Assembly (NCBI RefSeq): GCF_027946175.1
Contig: NZ_AP026671.1
Location: 310,001 to 374,000 of the forward strand
Reading direction: 5' to 3'
DNA from: Nitratiruptor tergarcus DSM 16512
Lineage (GTDB): Bacteria; Campylobacterota; Campylobacteria; Campylobacterales; Nitratiruptoraceae
DNA: 64,000 nucleotides
Position 1 is the stretch's first letter. Every line of letters starts with the position of its first letter. This document shows positions 32,581 to 40,986 of the stretch, piece after piece. Made by a program: the position numbers and the translations under genes. The notes under the pieces are model-generated. The model did not search any database and was not told the DNA's origin. It saw nothing but the letters and a program-made list of their open reading frames with translations.

Positions 32581-33317
32581 GAACGCAAGCGAAAGAAGAG
32601 GTGTGCCATAACTGCTACAAAATAGACCTGTAAGAGCATACCAGCAAAGGGAATGAGTGTAATGAGGTAGAGTATTCCAGTAGTGCTCATTATTTTAAGG
32701 CGATATTTTTTGAGTATCTCCTCAAGCTCCTTTTTTCTCATAATCTCTCCACCTACATCTAGGCTCAAAAATGAGTGAAAAAGATAGTAAAAAGGAATGT
32801 TGAGTGCTATAACATTGAGCAAAGGTATAAAATAGGCAAGAGCAGCAAGGAAAAAGACCCCTACTGTTTTTAGGAGGACTTTTAGCATCATGACTATGTA
32901 TTCTCCTATACTCATGCTACCCTCTAATACAATGTGGCTATAGTGACGCTTATGTATCTCCTTGACTACGATAGGAGTAAAAAATCCCATCACAATAGTT
33001 GCAATTGCTGTTGAAGCTAAAATTGCAAGAAGCGTTCCAAAAATTGCAAGAAGCGTTCCAAAGATAATTTTAAAAATAAAACTCCCAGCAATGGCAGCAA
33101 GCCAGGGATGGTTTTGGAAGAATGATGCAATATCAGGATCTTGCAAAGCTTGTGGATTTTGTGCTACTTGACTGAGGAGCTCAATGATATTGCCAATGGA
33201 GCCAAAAGCGATACCTGCAAAGATTATGAGAGTAATAAAAAATGGTGCAAATGTGAGAGTGAGAAACTTTTTTGTCAAAAAATCCTCAAAAGCTGCAACA
33301 AAGATCGATTTTTGCAT
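32577..33317 (-). CDS. EI24-domain membrane protein
   Basis: 246 residues, about five or six hydrophobic segments, with the EI24/CysZ-like pattern (FAPFFITLIIFAG, FFTPIVVKEIHKRHY, FFLAALAYFIPLLNVIAL, LIPFAGMLLQVYF). The family has no well-defined role here; CysZ members are sulfate permeases. A perfect 21-bp tandem duplication (33019-33060) repeats GTLLAIF in a membrane helix. AAGGG five bases before the ATG supports the start. It is convergent with the glycan operon and divergent from the helicase. Confidence 0.82.
   Translation of the reverse strand: MQKSIFVAAFEDFLTKKFLTLTFAPFFITLIIFAGIAFGSIGNIIELLSQVAQNPQALQDPDIASFFQNHPWLAAIAGSFIFKIIFGTLLAIFGTLLAILASTAIATIVMGFFTPIVVKEIHKRHYSHIVLEGSMSIGEYIVMMLKVLLKTVGVFFLAALAYFIPLLNVIALNIPFYYLFHSFLSLDVGGEIMRKKELEEILKKYRLKIMSTTGILYLITLIPFAGMLLQVYFVAVMAHLFFRLRS
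33019..33060. repeat. Perfect 21-bp tandem duplication inside the EI24 gene
   Basis: Two identical 21-base units (33019-33039 and 33040-33060), each with GCAAGAAGCGTTCCA, directly adjacent and in frame. The protein gains GTLLAIF twice. An identical pair suggests a recent slippage event. Confidence 0.95.
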
Positions 33318-33365
33318 AACTACCCTTTTTGTACTAAAATTGCGAAAAAATATAAAGGAATTTTT

Positions 33366-35540
33366 TTGGGTTGTCTCATTTTACCAAAAGTGTATGAAGG
33401 TATAGAGCTACAAAAGGCTTTACGGCGTATAAAAATTAAATTATCTGATATCAAAAAGCTCTACTACGCAAATGGCAAAACTCTTGCATGTCTGAAAAAG
33501 CGTGTCAAAATTAAGCAAGATAAAAAGCTTTTTGCCACAAAAGATGAAGAGAATGAAATAGTTTTTGTGCATGATTTTGTAGAGCACTACAAATACCTTA
33601 TTGATATGGAGCGCCGTGCAGAGATTGAGGCTACAATTAGCGAACTGCGCAGTATGAGTGGAGAAGAGCGGGAAGTTTTTGGAAGAGCGATCTTGGGCCT
33701 TAAAGGTCAAAAGGAGCCAAGTAGGCTCAATCTCTATTTTGTGAGATTTGGACGCAGCAAGATTATTGATACAGAAATCAGTTCTGGTGATATAGTTCTC
33801 ATATCCCGCGGCGAGCCTTTGAAAAGTGATGTGACGGGGACTGTGAGTGAAGTGAAGAAAAATTATATAACGGTAGCTTTTGAGCAAAAGCCTCCAAAAT
33901 GGGTCTACTCTTTTGGCATACGTATAGATCTCTATATCAATGATGTAACATTTAAACGTATGGAAGAAAATCTAGAAATTCTTCGCCATGCTGCAGGAAA
34001 TCAGAGAAAACTTAGAAATATTGCTCTTGGATTGTGGACGCCAAAGAGTGCACAAGAGGAGCAGATAACTTGTCAAACCGCGCTCAATACTACCCAAAAA
34101 AGTGCTGTACAAAAAGCATTAGGGAGTGACGTTTTTTTGATTCACGGACCTCCAGGAACTGGTAAAACTTCTACGTTAATTGAGCTTATTTTACAAGAAG
34201 TAGAGCGCAAAAGAAGAGTTTTAGCAACTGCCGATTCAAACACTGCTGTAGATAATATGCTACAGCGATTAGCGAGGTACGATCTCAATCTTGTGCGCGT
34301 GGGGCATCCAGCGAGAATACTCTATGAGCTAGAAGAGTTTAGTATTCATGCAAAGTATGAAAAGAGTTTGGAGGCCGAAGCTATCAAAAGAGGTTGGGAA
34401 GAGATAGGAGTTTTAGTAAAGCAAAGAGAGCAGCACTCAAAGCCAACACAAGCAAGAGCTAGAGGTATGAGTCATGATCGCATTTTAACACTTGCAGCAA
34501 GAGGTAAGAGTATGCGAGGTGTAAGTGTTGCAACGCTCCAATCTATGGCTCAATGGATCAAGTACGATCGAAAAATCGATACATTAGTGAAGAGTTTGCG
34601 TTATGAAGAGGAACAAGTATATAAAAAAATAATAGAAGAAGCAGATGTAGTGCTCTCGACAAATGGGATGATTATGAGTGAAATTTTAAAAGATTCCCAT
34701 TTTGATGTAGCGGTAATTGATGAAGGAAGCCAGCAAGTAATTCCATCGACACTCATTCCAATAATGCATGCTGCAAGATTCGTTATTGCAGGCGATCACA
34801 AGCAACTACCCCCTACTGTTGTAAGCGATAGTCGGGATCTGAAAAAATCACTTTTTGAGGAGCTCATAGAGCGCAATAAAGAAAATTCTCAAATGCTACA
34901 GATCCAGTATCGCATGAATGAAAAGATTATGGGATTTAGCAATGAGCTCTTTTATGAGGGAAAACTCATTGCTGATGAGAGCGTAAAAGATCAAACGATT
35001 GAGGATTTACACCTTAACCCTGCACAAAAGTTTGCAGATATACTAGATCCAACACCACTTGTATTTGTTGATACAAAAGGACTAGAAGCAAAGGAGCGAT
35101 TACCAGATCGAAGTACAAGCTATGAAAATATTATTGAAGCAGGGATTGTAAAAGCGTTGGTAGACGAGCTTTTGGCAATGGGCTCGAAAGAGGAGTATAT
35201 AGGTGTTATAACACCTTATGCAGCGCAAGTAAAACGTATAAAAAAGATGTTTGAAGAGCCTCTTGTAGAGATAAAAACAGTAGATGGTTTTCAAGGAAGA
35301 GAAAAAGAGATCATAATTATAAGTTTTGTGCGCAGTAACGAAAGAGGAGAAATTGGATTTTTAAAAGATCTGCGCCGTCTTAATGTAGCAATTACAAGAG
35401 CTAAACGCAAGCTTATCTGTATAGGAGATAGCGCTACATTAGAAAGTGATGGAGTCTATAAAAAATTTATTAGCTATATCCAACAAAATGGGAAAATAAG
35501 GAGTTGGCATGGAGAAGATGCAGTCGATAGAGCAGATTGA
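33366..35540 (+). CDS. UPF1/IGHMBP2-like superfamily 1B DNA/RNA helicase
   Basis: Predicted 5'-3' helicase. VEHYKYLIDMERRAEIEATI, an OB-like region (VRFGRSKIIDTEISSGDIV), Walker A FLIHGPPGTGKTSTLIEL near residue 262, Walker B VIDEGSQQVIPS, GDHKQLPPTV, QYRMNEKIMGFSNELFYEG, TVDGFQGREKEIIIISFVR and NVAITRAKRKL appear in SF1B order. The longer open frame reaches back to 33141 but would overlap EI24. TTG 33366 is chosen because AAAGGA (33354-33359) lies 6 bases upstream, giving 724 residues. GTG 33390 is an alternative. Confidence 0.88.
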   Translation: MGCLILPKVYEGIELQKALRRIKIKLSDIKKLYYANGKTLACLKKRVKIKQDKKLFATKDEENEIVFVHDFVEHYKYLIDMERRAEIEATISELRSMSGEEREVFGRAILGLKGQKEPSRLNLYFVRFGRSKIIDTEISSGDIVLISRGEPLKSDVTGTVSEVKKNYITVAFEQKPPKWVYSFGIRIDLYINDVTFKRMEENLEILRHAAGNQRKLRNIALGLWTPKSAQEEQITCQTALNTTQKSAVQKALGSDVFLIHGPPGTGKTSTLIELILQEVERKRRVLATADSNTAVDNMLQRLARYDLNLVRVGHPARILYELEEFSIHAKYEKSLEAEAIKRGWEEIGVLVKQREQHSKPTQARARGMSHDRILTLAARGKSMRGVSVATLQSMAQWIKYDRKIDTLVKSLRYEEEQVYKKIIEEADVVLSTNGMIMSEILKDSHFDVAVIDEGSQQVIPSTLIPIMHAARFVIAGDHKQLPPTVVSDSRDLKKSLFEELIERNKENSQMLQIQYRMNEKIMGFSNELFYEGKLIADESVKDQTIEDLHLNPAQKFADILDPTPLVFVDTKGLEAKERLPDRSTSYENIIEAGIVKALVDELLAMGSKEEYIGVITPYAAQVKRIKKMFEEPLVEIKTVDGFQGREKEIIIISFVRSNERGEIGFLKDLRRLNVAITRAKRKLICIGDSATLESDGVYKKFISYIQQNGKIRSWHGEDAVDRAD

Positions 35541-35838
35541 TAAGAGAGTAGCGAGTGAGCCTGCAGTACTTTTATATGTAAGTGCTCCTGCATGCAGTGT
35601 GTGTGATGCTCTTAAACCAAAAATTGCAGAACTTTTTACAAAAGAGTTTTCTCAAGTTGTATTGTTAGAAGCTAATATTGCTGATATTCCTGAACTTGCT
35701 GGAAGGTTTAATATCCTCAGTGCACCTGCAATTTTGCTCTTTTTTGATGGCAAGGAGTTTGCTAGAGAGGGGCGTAATGTAAGTTTAGAGCTTTTTCGCC
35801 AGCGTGTTGAGAAGATCTACAATCTCTACTTTGCATAA
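35509..35838 (+). CDS. Thioredoxin-like protein
   Basis: 109 residues with the thioredoxin fold: AVLLYVSAPACSVCDALKP (active-site C29-x-x-C32, CSVC rather than CGPC), EANIADIPELAGRF, the cis-proline region ILSAPAILLFFDGKEF, and a C-terminal helix. No signal peptide, so cytoplasmic. Probably a thiol-disulfide reductant of unknown partner. ATG 35509 lies within the helicase gene end (32-base overlap), with AAGGAG upstream. Confidence 0.88.
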   Translation: MEKMQSIEQIDKRVASEPAVLLYVSAPACSVCDALKPKIAELFTKEFSQVVLLEANIADIPELAGRFNILSAPAILLFFDGKEFAREGRNVSLELFRQRVEKIYNLYFA

Positions 35839-35857
35839 AAGCCCAAAGAGGGCTTTT
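35837..35857. terminator. Bidirectional intrinsic terminator
   Basis: Perfect 8-bp stem AAAAGCCC/GGGCTTTT with loop AAAGA, followed by T on the plus strand and preceded by A, so it can serve both the thioredoxin-like gene and the convergent cytochrome gene. Confidence 0.85.
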
Positions 35858-36939
35858 TAATATGTAAATGCTCTCTTTTTTAAGATGGCAGTTTTGTTTG
35901 CTTTAGATGGAATCCCAAGTTTTTTTGCAAGAGGAGGTTTGACAAGCTTATATCCAAGAGCTACTACGATTTTATCCCCTTTTTGTAGTTGGAAATCATA
36001 TTTAAATACTCTCTTTTCATTTGCTTTGAGCATTGTGTCTTTGACTACCTCTTTTGCAAGCCAAGGAGGAGTTGGTTTACCATTGGCTCCAAGCACACGT
36101 ACTAAGATCTCTTTTTTTTGCCATACTGGTTTATTATCTCTTACAACTTTAATAGAGACAAATGCTACGCGGGCTGGATGCAAGAGAAGATCGTGAGGGA
36201 TTTTTGAGTTAATGGCGATCTCAAATCCTTTCAGATGTGGTAAGAATTCAATATCTACATAGCGAGCGAGCATATTTTGATAGCGGTGTGCACCTGCAAA
36301 TCCGTGAAAAGCGTGGTGTGAACGTTTTTTGAGTGTAGAGACACTTCCTTTTACTTTTGGCATATGGCAGCTTACACAGTTAGCATTTTCAATCTCTCTC
36401 TTTTCATTTGTTGAGCAGACATTAAGTCCAAATTTATTACGCTTGTGAGAATGGCAACCCATACAAACATTGCCCTGGAGAAAGTTGCTGTTTGATGTAT
36501 CGATTTGATGAAAAGGTGATTTGATGTGATCTTTGAGGGTTCCAAAATATTTTTTTGGTGTAGGTGAGATGATATTGTGATTTGTTTTGAGATCCTCTTT
36601 TATTGCTTTTATGCGGTGGCAGTAGGCACAAGCAACAGCATCATTTTGTGTTTTGTTATGAGGATCAGGACCGATACCGTTAGGTGCTATAAGTTCTTTA
36701 AAGTTATTTGCTGCAGGAGTATGACATTTTGCACATTTATAGGCATTCTTTTTACTCAAAGGATTTTTCTCCCATACAGCTTTGTGAATAGGATCTTTGT
36801 AAATCGTGGCATGTGCATGTTGGCTCGTTTGATACTCTTTGTAAATCAGTGGATGGCACTCTTTGCAAGCACTATTTGGTGCAAACTTTGCTGCAAATGC
36901 AAAAACTGCTGTAACTAAAAGCAAAGCTATTTTATTCAT
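35857..36939 (-). CDS. Pentaheme c-type cytochrome, periplasmic
   Basis: 360 residues. A signal peptide (MNKIALLLVTAVFAFA) is followed by five CxxCH heme sites: CKECH 25-29, CAKCH 69-73, CAYCH 104-108, CMGCH 159-163 and CVSCH 188-192. The last 160 residues have no heme site and look like a beta-rich domain (GFEIAINSKIPHDLLL onward). The heme part resembles the cytochrome c554-like group. It likely carries electrons in the periplasm, but donor and acceptor are unknown. It overlaps the upstream small Cys protein by 8 bases. Confidence 0.88.
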   Translation of the reverse strand: MNKIALLLVTAVFAFAAKFAPNSACKECHPLIYKEYQTSQHAHATIYKDPIHKAVWEKNPLSKKNAYKCAKCHTPAANNFKELIAPNGIGPDPHNKTQNDAVACAYCHRIKAIKEDLKTNHNIISPTPKKYFGTLKDHIKSPFHQIDTSNSNFLQGNVCMGCHSHKRNKFGLNVCSTNEKREIENANCVSCHMPKVKGSVSTLKKRSHHAFHGFAGAHRYQNMLARYVDIEFLPHLKGFEIAINSKIPHDLLLHPARVAFVSIKVVRDNKPVWQKKEILVRVLGANGKPTPPWLAKEVVKDTMLKANEKRVFKYDFQLQKGDKIVVALGYKLVKPPLAKKLGIPSKANKTAILKKRAFTY

Positions 36940-37123
36940 ATCCCCTCTCCTTACGTTTTTTGGCTATCTCTTCTCGTCTTTTCAAAGCTTCGTTTGATGG
37001 TGTTTGCGGATTGCTAAAAAGTGCTTTTCCATACAAAACACACCCTTTATCTCCTGGATCACATGGTTTTTTGAGCAGATCACAATATTCACCGATTTGA
37101 TGTGAGCATGTCCAACCACTCAT
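36932..37123 (-). CDS. Small four-cysteine protein upstream of cytochrome
   Basis: 63 residues starting MSGWTCSHQIGEYCDLLKK, with four cysteines in a C-x7-C-x6-C-x6-C arrangement and a basic helical tail (ALKRREEIAKKRKERG). No signal peptide. The cysteines could hold a metal or Fe-S centre. The ATG at 37123 is preferred because AAAAGGA lies 6 bases upstream; longer in-frame starts (37162, 37129) overlap the RBS or promoter. Co-transcribed with the pentaheme cytochrome, but its role is not recognised. Confidence 0.7.
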   Translation of the reverse strand: MSGWTCSHQIGEYCDLLKKPCDPGDKGCVLYGKALFSNPQTPSNEALKRREEIAKKRKERGYE

Positions 37124-37135
37124 ACGCATTCCTTT

Positions 37136-37144
37136 TGTTATAAT
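37136..37144 (+). promoter_or_regulatory. Extended -10 promoter for the lipoprotein operon
   Basis: TGTTATAAT: TGn followed by a perfect TATAAT at 37139-37144, 27 bases before the ATG at 37172. A divergent -10 candidate (TATTAT on the minus strand, 37140-37145) overlaps it. Confidence 0.55.
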
Positions 37145-37171
37145 ATTTTCAAATTTCCTCAAGGAGCATGA

Positions 37172-37510
37172 ATGAAAAGAGTTTTATTAGCAGTTATTGT
37201 AGCATTTTTTATTGCTGGATGTACTCAAGAGACGCAAAATAAGTTAGGACGTGCAATTGTAAACTGGACAGGAACAAATGGAGTGTTGGAAATCTATAGT
37301 GGGGGAAAAGTGATAAAAAGAATTATGGGCATTGATAAGATTTCTACTGCTTATGGTACTGATGATAATCGTCCAAGACCATATCGCTATGGGTATGGTT
37401 ATATGGATATGAATCTTGATGGTGTTTTGCAAAAAGAGGAAAAACGCAAAAAGATCTATTTTGAGTTTAGTGACTATGCAACGCAATATCTCTTTTATGA
37501 GCATCCATAA
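37172..37510 (+). CDS. Putative lipoprotein, unknown function
   Basis: 112 residues. Lipoprotein signal with lipobox FIAGC (Cys17), then a small domain (GTNGVLEIYSGGKVIKRIMGIDKISTAYGTDD) and a Tyr-rich stretch (PYRYGYGYMDMNLDG). MDMNLDGVLQKEE has an EF-hand-like look. AAGGAG precedes the ATG. Not recognised as a named family. Confidence 0.8.
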   Translation: MKRVLLAVIVAFFIAGCTQETQNKLGRAIVNWTGTNGVLEIYSGGKVIKRIMGIDKISTAYGTDDNRPRPYRYGYGYMDMNLDGVLQKEEKRKKIYFEFSDYATQYLFYEHP

Positions 37511-38070
37511 TGATACTCTATATACATGGATTTAAAAGTTGTGGATGGGGGAATAAATCGAAGCTATTGCAAGAATATTTTGGTGACCTAGAAGCACCAG
37601 ATCTTGCAATTTCTCCAAAAAAAGCGATTTCTCAGCTTGAAAAAGTGATAGAGCAAAAAGATATAGATCTTCTTATTGGCTCCTCTTTGGGTGGATATTA
37701 TGCCACCTATTTAGCGCAAAAATACTCTATTAAAGCTGTACTTATTAATCCCTCTACAAGACCGTATCATACACTTAAGCCATATGTAGGATTACAGAAG
37801 CGTTTTTGCGATGGAATGGAGTTTGTGTGGAAGCAAGAGTATCTTCGTGAACTTTTGGAGTTTGATACCAAAAATTTGCAAAAACACCTCTTTTTGGTTC
37901 TTTTGCAAACAGGTGATGAGGTGTTAGACTACACTGAAGCAGTAAAAAAATATGCAAATCAGCGGCGAATTGTAGAGTATGGAGGAAATCATAGATTTGA
38001 AAATTTAGCAGATTATCTGTGTATGATCAAAAATTTTAGGGAGACAAATGGAAATAATAGATCTATTTAA
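37510..38070 (+). CDS. YqiA/YcfP-like alpha/beta-hydrolase (esterase)
   Basis: 186 residues. MILYIHGFKSCGWGNKSKL at the start, the nucleophile elbow LIGSSLGGYYATYLA, VLINPSTRPYHTL, and GNHRF with the C-terminal His match the UPF0227/YqiA family of small esterases. Substrate is unknown. It shares one base with the lipoprotein stop and overlaps dapE by 23 bases. Confidence 0.85.
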   Translation: MILYIHGFKSCGWGNKSKLLQEYFGDLEAPDLAISPKKAISQLEKVIEQKDIDLLIGSSLGGYYATYLAQKYSIKAVLINPSTRPYHTLKPYVGLQKRFCDGMEFVWKQEYLRELLEFDTKNLQKHLFLVLLQTGDEVLDYTEAVKKYANQRRIVEYGGNHRFENLADYLCMIKNFRETNGNNRSI

Positions 38071-39142
38071 GCAACTGCTCTCTTTTCCAAGTATTACACC
38101 CGATGATGCTGGAAGTTTGGAATTTATTAAAGAGTATTTAGAGGATTACGAAGCTCTCTGGTTCAATAAAGAGGGAGTAAAGAATCTCATTTTGTATAAG
38201 AAATTTGGCGAAGGTGAGCATCTCTGTTTCGCAGGGCATGTAGATGTAGTACCTCCTGGTGAAGGGTGGAACAGCGATCCTTTTGAGCCGATAGAAAAAG
38301 ATGGCTATATCTATGCAAGGGGTGCGCAGGATATGAAGAGTGGAGTGGCAGCTTTTGTACAGGCTGCCAAAGAGACAAAAGAGTTTAATGGAACACTTTC
38401 GCTGCTTCTTACAAGTGATGAGGAAGGAGATGCAAAGTGGGGAACACGCTATGCTTTGCAAGAGCTCAAACGGATGGGAATGATTCCAGACTATGCGATT
38501 GTAGCTGAGCCAACTTGTGAAAAGGAATTTGGAGATGCCATTAAAATCGGTAGAAGAGGCTCAGTTAATGGTGTGATTGAAAAGATAGGAAAACAGGGAC
38601 ATGCAGCCTATCCAGAAAAAGCTATCAATCCCATTCATAAAGTAGCACAAGTTCTTCCTCATATGGCAGGAGTTGATCTTGATGAGGGGGATGAGTTTTT
38701 TGCACCGAGTAAATTTGTCATTACAGATATCAGAGCTGGAATGGAAGTGACTAATGTTACTCCTGGAAAACTTAAAATGATGTTTAATGTGCGCAACAAT
38801 ACAAAAACCACTATGCAAGATATTGAGCGTTTTGTACACAAATATTTTGATGGTATGAACTACTCATTACAGCTTTCTCAAAGTGCCAAGCCTTTTATTA
38901 CAGATCCAGATTCCAAAATTGTCAAACTCATAGACAAAGCTATTCAAAAAGTGACAGGTATAACACCAAAGCACTCAACTGCAGGTGGAACAAGTGATGC
39001 GAGATTTTTGGCTGAATATGGAGTGAAAACTATAGAGTTTGGTGTAAAAAATGATACTATCCATGCACCTAATGAAAGAGTCCATAAAGATGAAGTAGTA
39101 AATCTTTATCGTGTATTCTTAGAAGTAATAGAGAGTTTTTAA
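38048..39142 (+). CDS. dapE: Succinyl-diaminopimelate desuccinylase
   Basis: Zinc metallopeptidase-fold enzyme (M20) that releases diaminopimelate for lysine and peptidoglycan. 364 residues. Zinc ligands are in CFAGHVDVVPPGEGW, ARGAQDMKSGVAAF, SDEEGDA and VAEPTC, and the dimerisation-domain sequence GRRGSVNGVIEKIGKQGHAAYPE follows. GGTSDARFLAEYG and NDTIHAPNERV close the active site. ATG 38048 has AGGGAG upstream. Confidence 0.96.
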   Translation: MEIIDLFKQLLSFPSITPDDAGSLEFIKEYLEDYEALWFNKEGVKNLILYKKFGEGEHLCFAGHVDVVPPGEGWNSDPFEPIEKDGYIYARGAQDMKSGVAAFVQAAKETKEFNGTLSLLLTSDEEGDAKWGTRYALQELKRMGMIPDYAIVAEPTCEKEFGDAIKIGRRGSVNGVIEKIGKQGHAAYPEKAINPIHKVAQVLPHMAGVDLDEGDEFFAPSKFVITDIRAGMEVTNVTPGKLKMMFNVRNNTKTTMQDIERFVHKYFDGMNYSLQLSQSAKPFITDPDSKIVKLIDKAIQKVTGITPKHSTAGGTSDARFLAEYGVKTIEFGVKNDTIHAPNERVHKDEVVNLYRVFLEVIESF

Positions 39143-39145
39143 CAA

Positions 39146-39162
39146 ACGCCTTAAAAAGGCGT
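39146..39162. terminator. Bidirectional terminator between dapE and the DUF2231-like gene
   Basis: Stem ACGCCTT/AAGGCGT with loop AAA between convergent genes, flanked by A-rich sequence on one side and CTGTTTATT on the other. Confidence 0.7.
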
Positions 39163-39166
39163 CTGT

Positions 39167-40066
39167 TTATTCATGTGGAGTTTGAGGCTCTTCGGTAGAA
39201 GGGACATGAGCCTCTTCTGATTCTTGATGTATTGCATTTTCAACTTTTTGTGCTGCACCGCTTGCTGCACCTTTTATCTGCTCTAATGCCTCTTGTGCCT
39301 TTTCTTGAATAGTGGCTTCACTACTTGAGCTACTGCTTACTTCTTGTGAGCTCTCTTGCGAAGATGTATTTGAGCTTATACTTACTTCTACCTCCTCTTC
39401 ACTCTCTTGAGACACTTCGCTACTTGCTGCTTCTTCGCTGCTGCTCGAAGTTTGAGGAGCGCTACTTTGTGTTGCTTGCGGAGTAACTACTGTTGGTTCC
39501 TGTTTTTTGGTCTTGCATGCTTCGAGCTCATTTTTACAGCTATCAAGCTCATCTTCAAGTTCCATGATTTTATCATCCATTGCACTTACTGCCTGTACAT
39601 TAGCGCCATATTTATATACGAGTTCTCCACCATCTTTACCCTGTTTGAGAGCAAAGCCAACAAATGCAGCTAAAATGAGTGTAAAGATTATTTTAGCCGC
39701 TCTGCTACTCATTGCAGCAAAGATGAGTTTGAGAATAAAAAGTACAGAGACTCCTAATACAAGATAGGTTCCAAGAAGTTTATGTGCTTTAAGCTCCTCT
39801 TTGCCATCTGCTGAAAGAAGTGAGTATGCTTCGCTTCCATCAGTTTTACCAGTAAAAAATGCAGCAAAGTAGACAACAACCGCTAAAAGGAGAAGGAGTG
39901 AAGAGATAACTCCTACGCAGCGCCTTTTAATGAAAATATTTGTAATTTCAAGAAGAAGAGCAATTACAGGAATTGCTATAGCAAAATGTACTACGGGAGA
40001 GTGTAGTAACAGCGGTATTTCGATAGGAAGTTTTATGCTATTGAGAAGATCGATGAGTTGTTGCAT
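39167..40066 (-). CDS. DUF2231-like membrane protein with acidic Ser/Glu tail
   Basis: 299 residues from the preferred start. Four membrane helices lie in the first 150 residues (SPVVHFAIAIPVIALLLEI with the family His, ISSLLLLLAVVVYFAAF, LLGTYLVLGVSVLFILKL, IIFTLILAAFVGFAL). A heptad-like segment (MDDKIMELEDELDSCKNEL) follows, then a 100-residue low-complexity region of Ser, Glu, Gln and Thr. The ATG at 40066 is preferred over 40096 because AAGGA lies 7 bases upstream. Function unknown. Confidence 0.75.
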   Translation of the reverse strand: MQQLIDLLNSIKLPIEIPLLLHSPVVHFAIAIPVIALLLEITNIFIKRRCVGVISSLLLLLAVVVYFAAFFTGKTDGSEAYSLLSADGKEELKAHKLLGTYLVLGVSVLFILKLIFAAMSSRAAKIIFTLILAAFVGFALKQGKDGGELVYKYGANVQAVSAMDDKIMELEDELDSCKNELEACKTKKQEPTVVTPQATQSSAPQTSSSSEEAASSEVSQESEEEVEVSISSNTSSQESSQEVSSSSSSEATIQEKAQEALEQIKGAASGAAQKVENAIHQESEEAHVPSTEEPQTPHE

Positions 40067-40094
40067 TGGCCATCCTTTTTGATGAATTTTGTAC

Positions 40095-40103
40095 ATTGTA
40101 GCA
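40095..40103 (-). promoter_or_regulatory. Extended -10 promoter for the DUF2231-like gene
   Basis: Minus strand reads TGCTACAAT, i.e. TGn plus TACAAT, about 28 bases before the preferred ATG at 40066. Confidence 0.5.
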
Positions 40104-40153
40104 TATTGTCTATTAATTTTATTTATATCCTTCTTATGATGTATAAACTACAA

Positions 40154-40159
40154 TATAAT
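40154..40159 (+). promoter_or_regulatory. Candidate -10 element for ridA
   Basis: Perfect TATAAT about 67 bases before the ridA ATG at 40227, in very AT-rich sequence without a visible -35. Confidence 0.45.
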
Positions 40160-40226
40160 AAGGTTATTTTTATAAAGTTTAAAGTCTTTTTTTCTTATGA
40201 TTTTGCAAAAAACAAAAGGAAACAGT

Positions 40227-40604
40227 ATGGAATTGATCACTACTGCTAATGCTCCTGCAGCAATTGGTCCCTATTCGCAAGCGGTAAAAATAGGTGAACT
40301 TATTTTTACTTCAGGGCAGATTGCTCTCAAACCAGATGGCGATGAGAGTGTCCTTTTGCAAGATGTAGAAGCACAAACTCATCAAGTGCTTACTAATTTA
40401 CGCCATGTATTGCAAGCTGCTGGTGCAGATTTGGGAAATGTGGTGAAAACTACCATCTTTTTGGCAAACATGGAGGATTTTAGCAAAGTAAATGCAATAT
40501 ATGAGAGCTATTTTGGTATACATAAGCCTGCACGTAGTACTGTAGCGGTAAAATCATTGCCAAAAGGTGCACTTGTAGAGATAGATGCTATAGCAAAAGT
40601 TTAA
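40227..40604 (+). CDS. ridA: RidA family reactive imine/enamine deaminase
   Basis: 125 residues. Hydrolyses reactive 2-aminoacrylate-type enamines formed by PLP enzymes, protecting other PLP enzymes. Family marks are [37 protein letters not shown], and the active-site region [24 protein letters not shown] 40227 is chosen over an in-frame start at 40197 because AAAGGA sits just upstream and the N-terminus then fits the family. Confidence 0.95.
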   Translation: MELITTANAPAAIGPYSQAVKIGELIFTSGQIALKPDGDESVLLQDVEAQTHQVLTNLRHVLQAAGADLGNVVKTTIFLANMEDFSKVNAIYESYFGIHKPARSTVAVKSLPKGALVEIDAIAKV

Positions 40605-40624
40605 ACTTCTCTTAAAGCTAATTT

Positions 40625-40633
40625 TGCTAATAT
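40625..40633 (+). promoter_or_regulatory. Extended -10 promoter for rplU-rpmA
   Basis: TGCTAATAT about 36 bases before the rplU ATG, resembling the TGnTAnAAT pattern seen before other operons of the window. Confidence 0.4.
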
Positions 40634-40668
40634 TGCGAACCAAAAAGTTTAGGCTAAGGATGAGTAGG

Positions 40669-40977
40669 ATGTATGCGATTATAAAAAATGGTGGAAAACA
40701 GTATAAAGTACAAGAGGGCGATGTTCTTCTTCTTGATAAAATGGGGCTTGAGCCAAAAACGAAAATAGAATTTAAAGAGGTTTTGGCTATAGACAACGGT
40801 GAACTCAAAATTGGATCTCCTTTTGTTGAAGGTGCTGTTGTTGAGGGCGAAGTTATCAATGAAGGTAGAGGAAAAAAGGTAATTATCTTTAAAAAGAGAA
40901 GAAGAAAAGACTCTAAAGTTAAAAGAGGGTTTAGACGCGATTTTACACGAGTAAAAATTACAGCTATTAACGCATAA
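40669..40977 (+). CDS. rplU: 50S ribosomal protein L21
   Basis: 102 residues: [18 protein letters not shown] start, [23 protein letters not shown] end, standard for L21. The ATG at 40669 fits AAGGA at 40656-40660; the longer frame to 40624 is not used. Followed 9 bases later by rpmA, the usual pair, with obgE downstream. Confidence 0.98.
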   Translation: MYAIIKNGGKQYKVQEGDVLLLDKMGLEPKTKIEFKEVLAIDNGELKIGSPFVEGAVVEGEVINEGRGKKVIIFKKRRRKDSKVKRGFRRDFTRVKITAINA

Positions 40978-40986
40978 GGAGAAGAT

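Noticed and set aside
33141-33365. Upstream extension of the helicase to 33141
   Set aside because: It would overlap the start of the EI24 gene and the divergent regulatory region, and the extension shows no family similarity. TTG 33366 has a fitting RBS.
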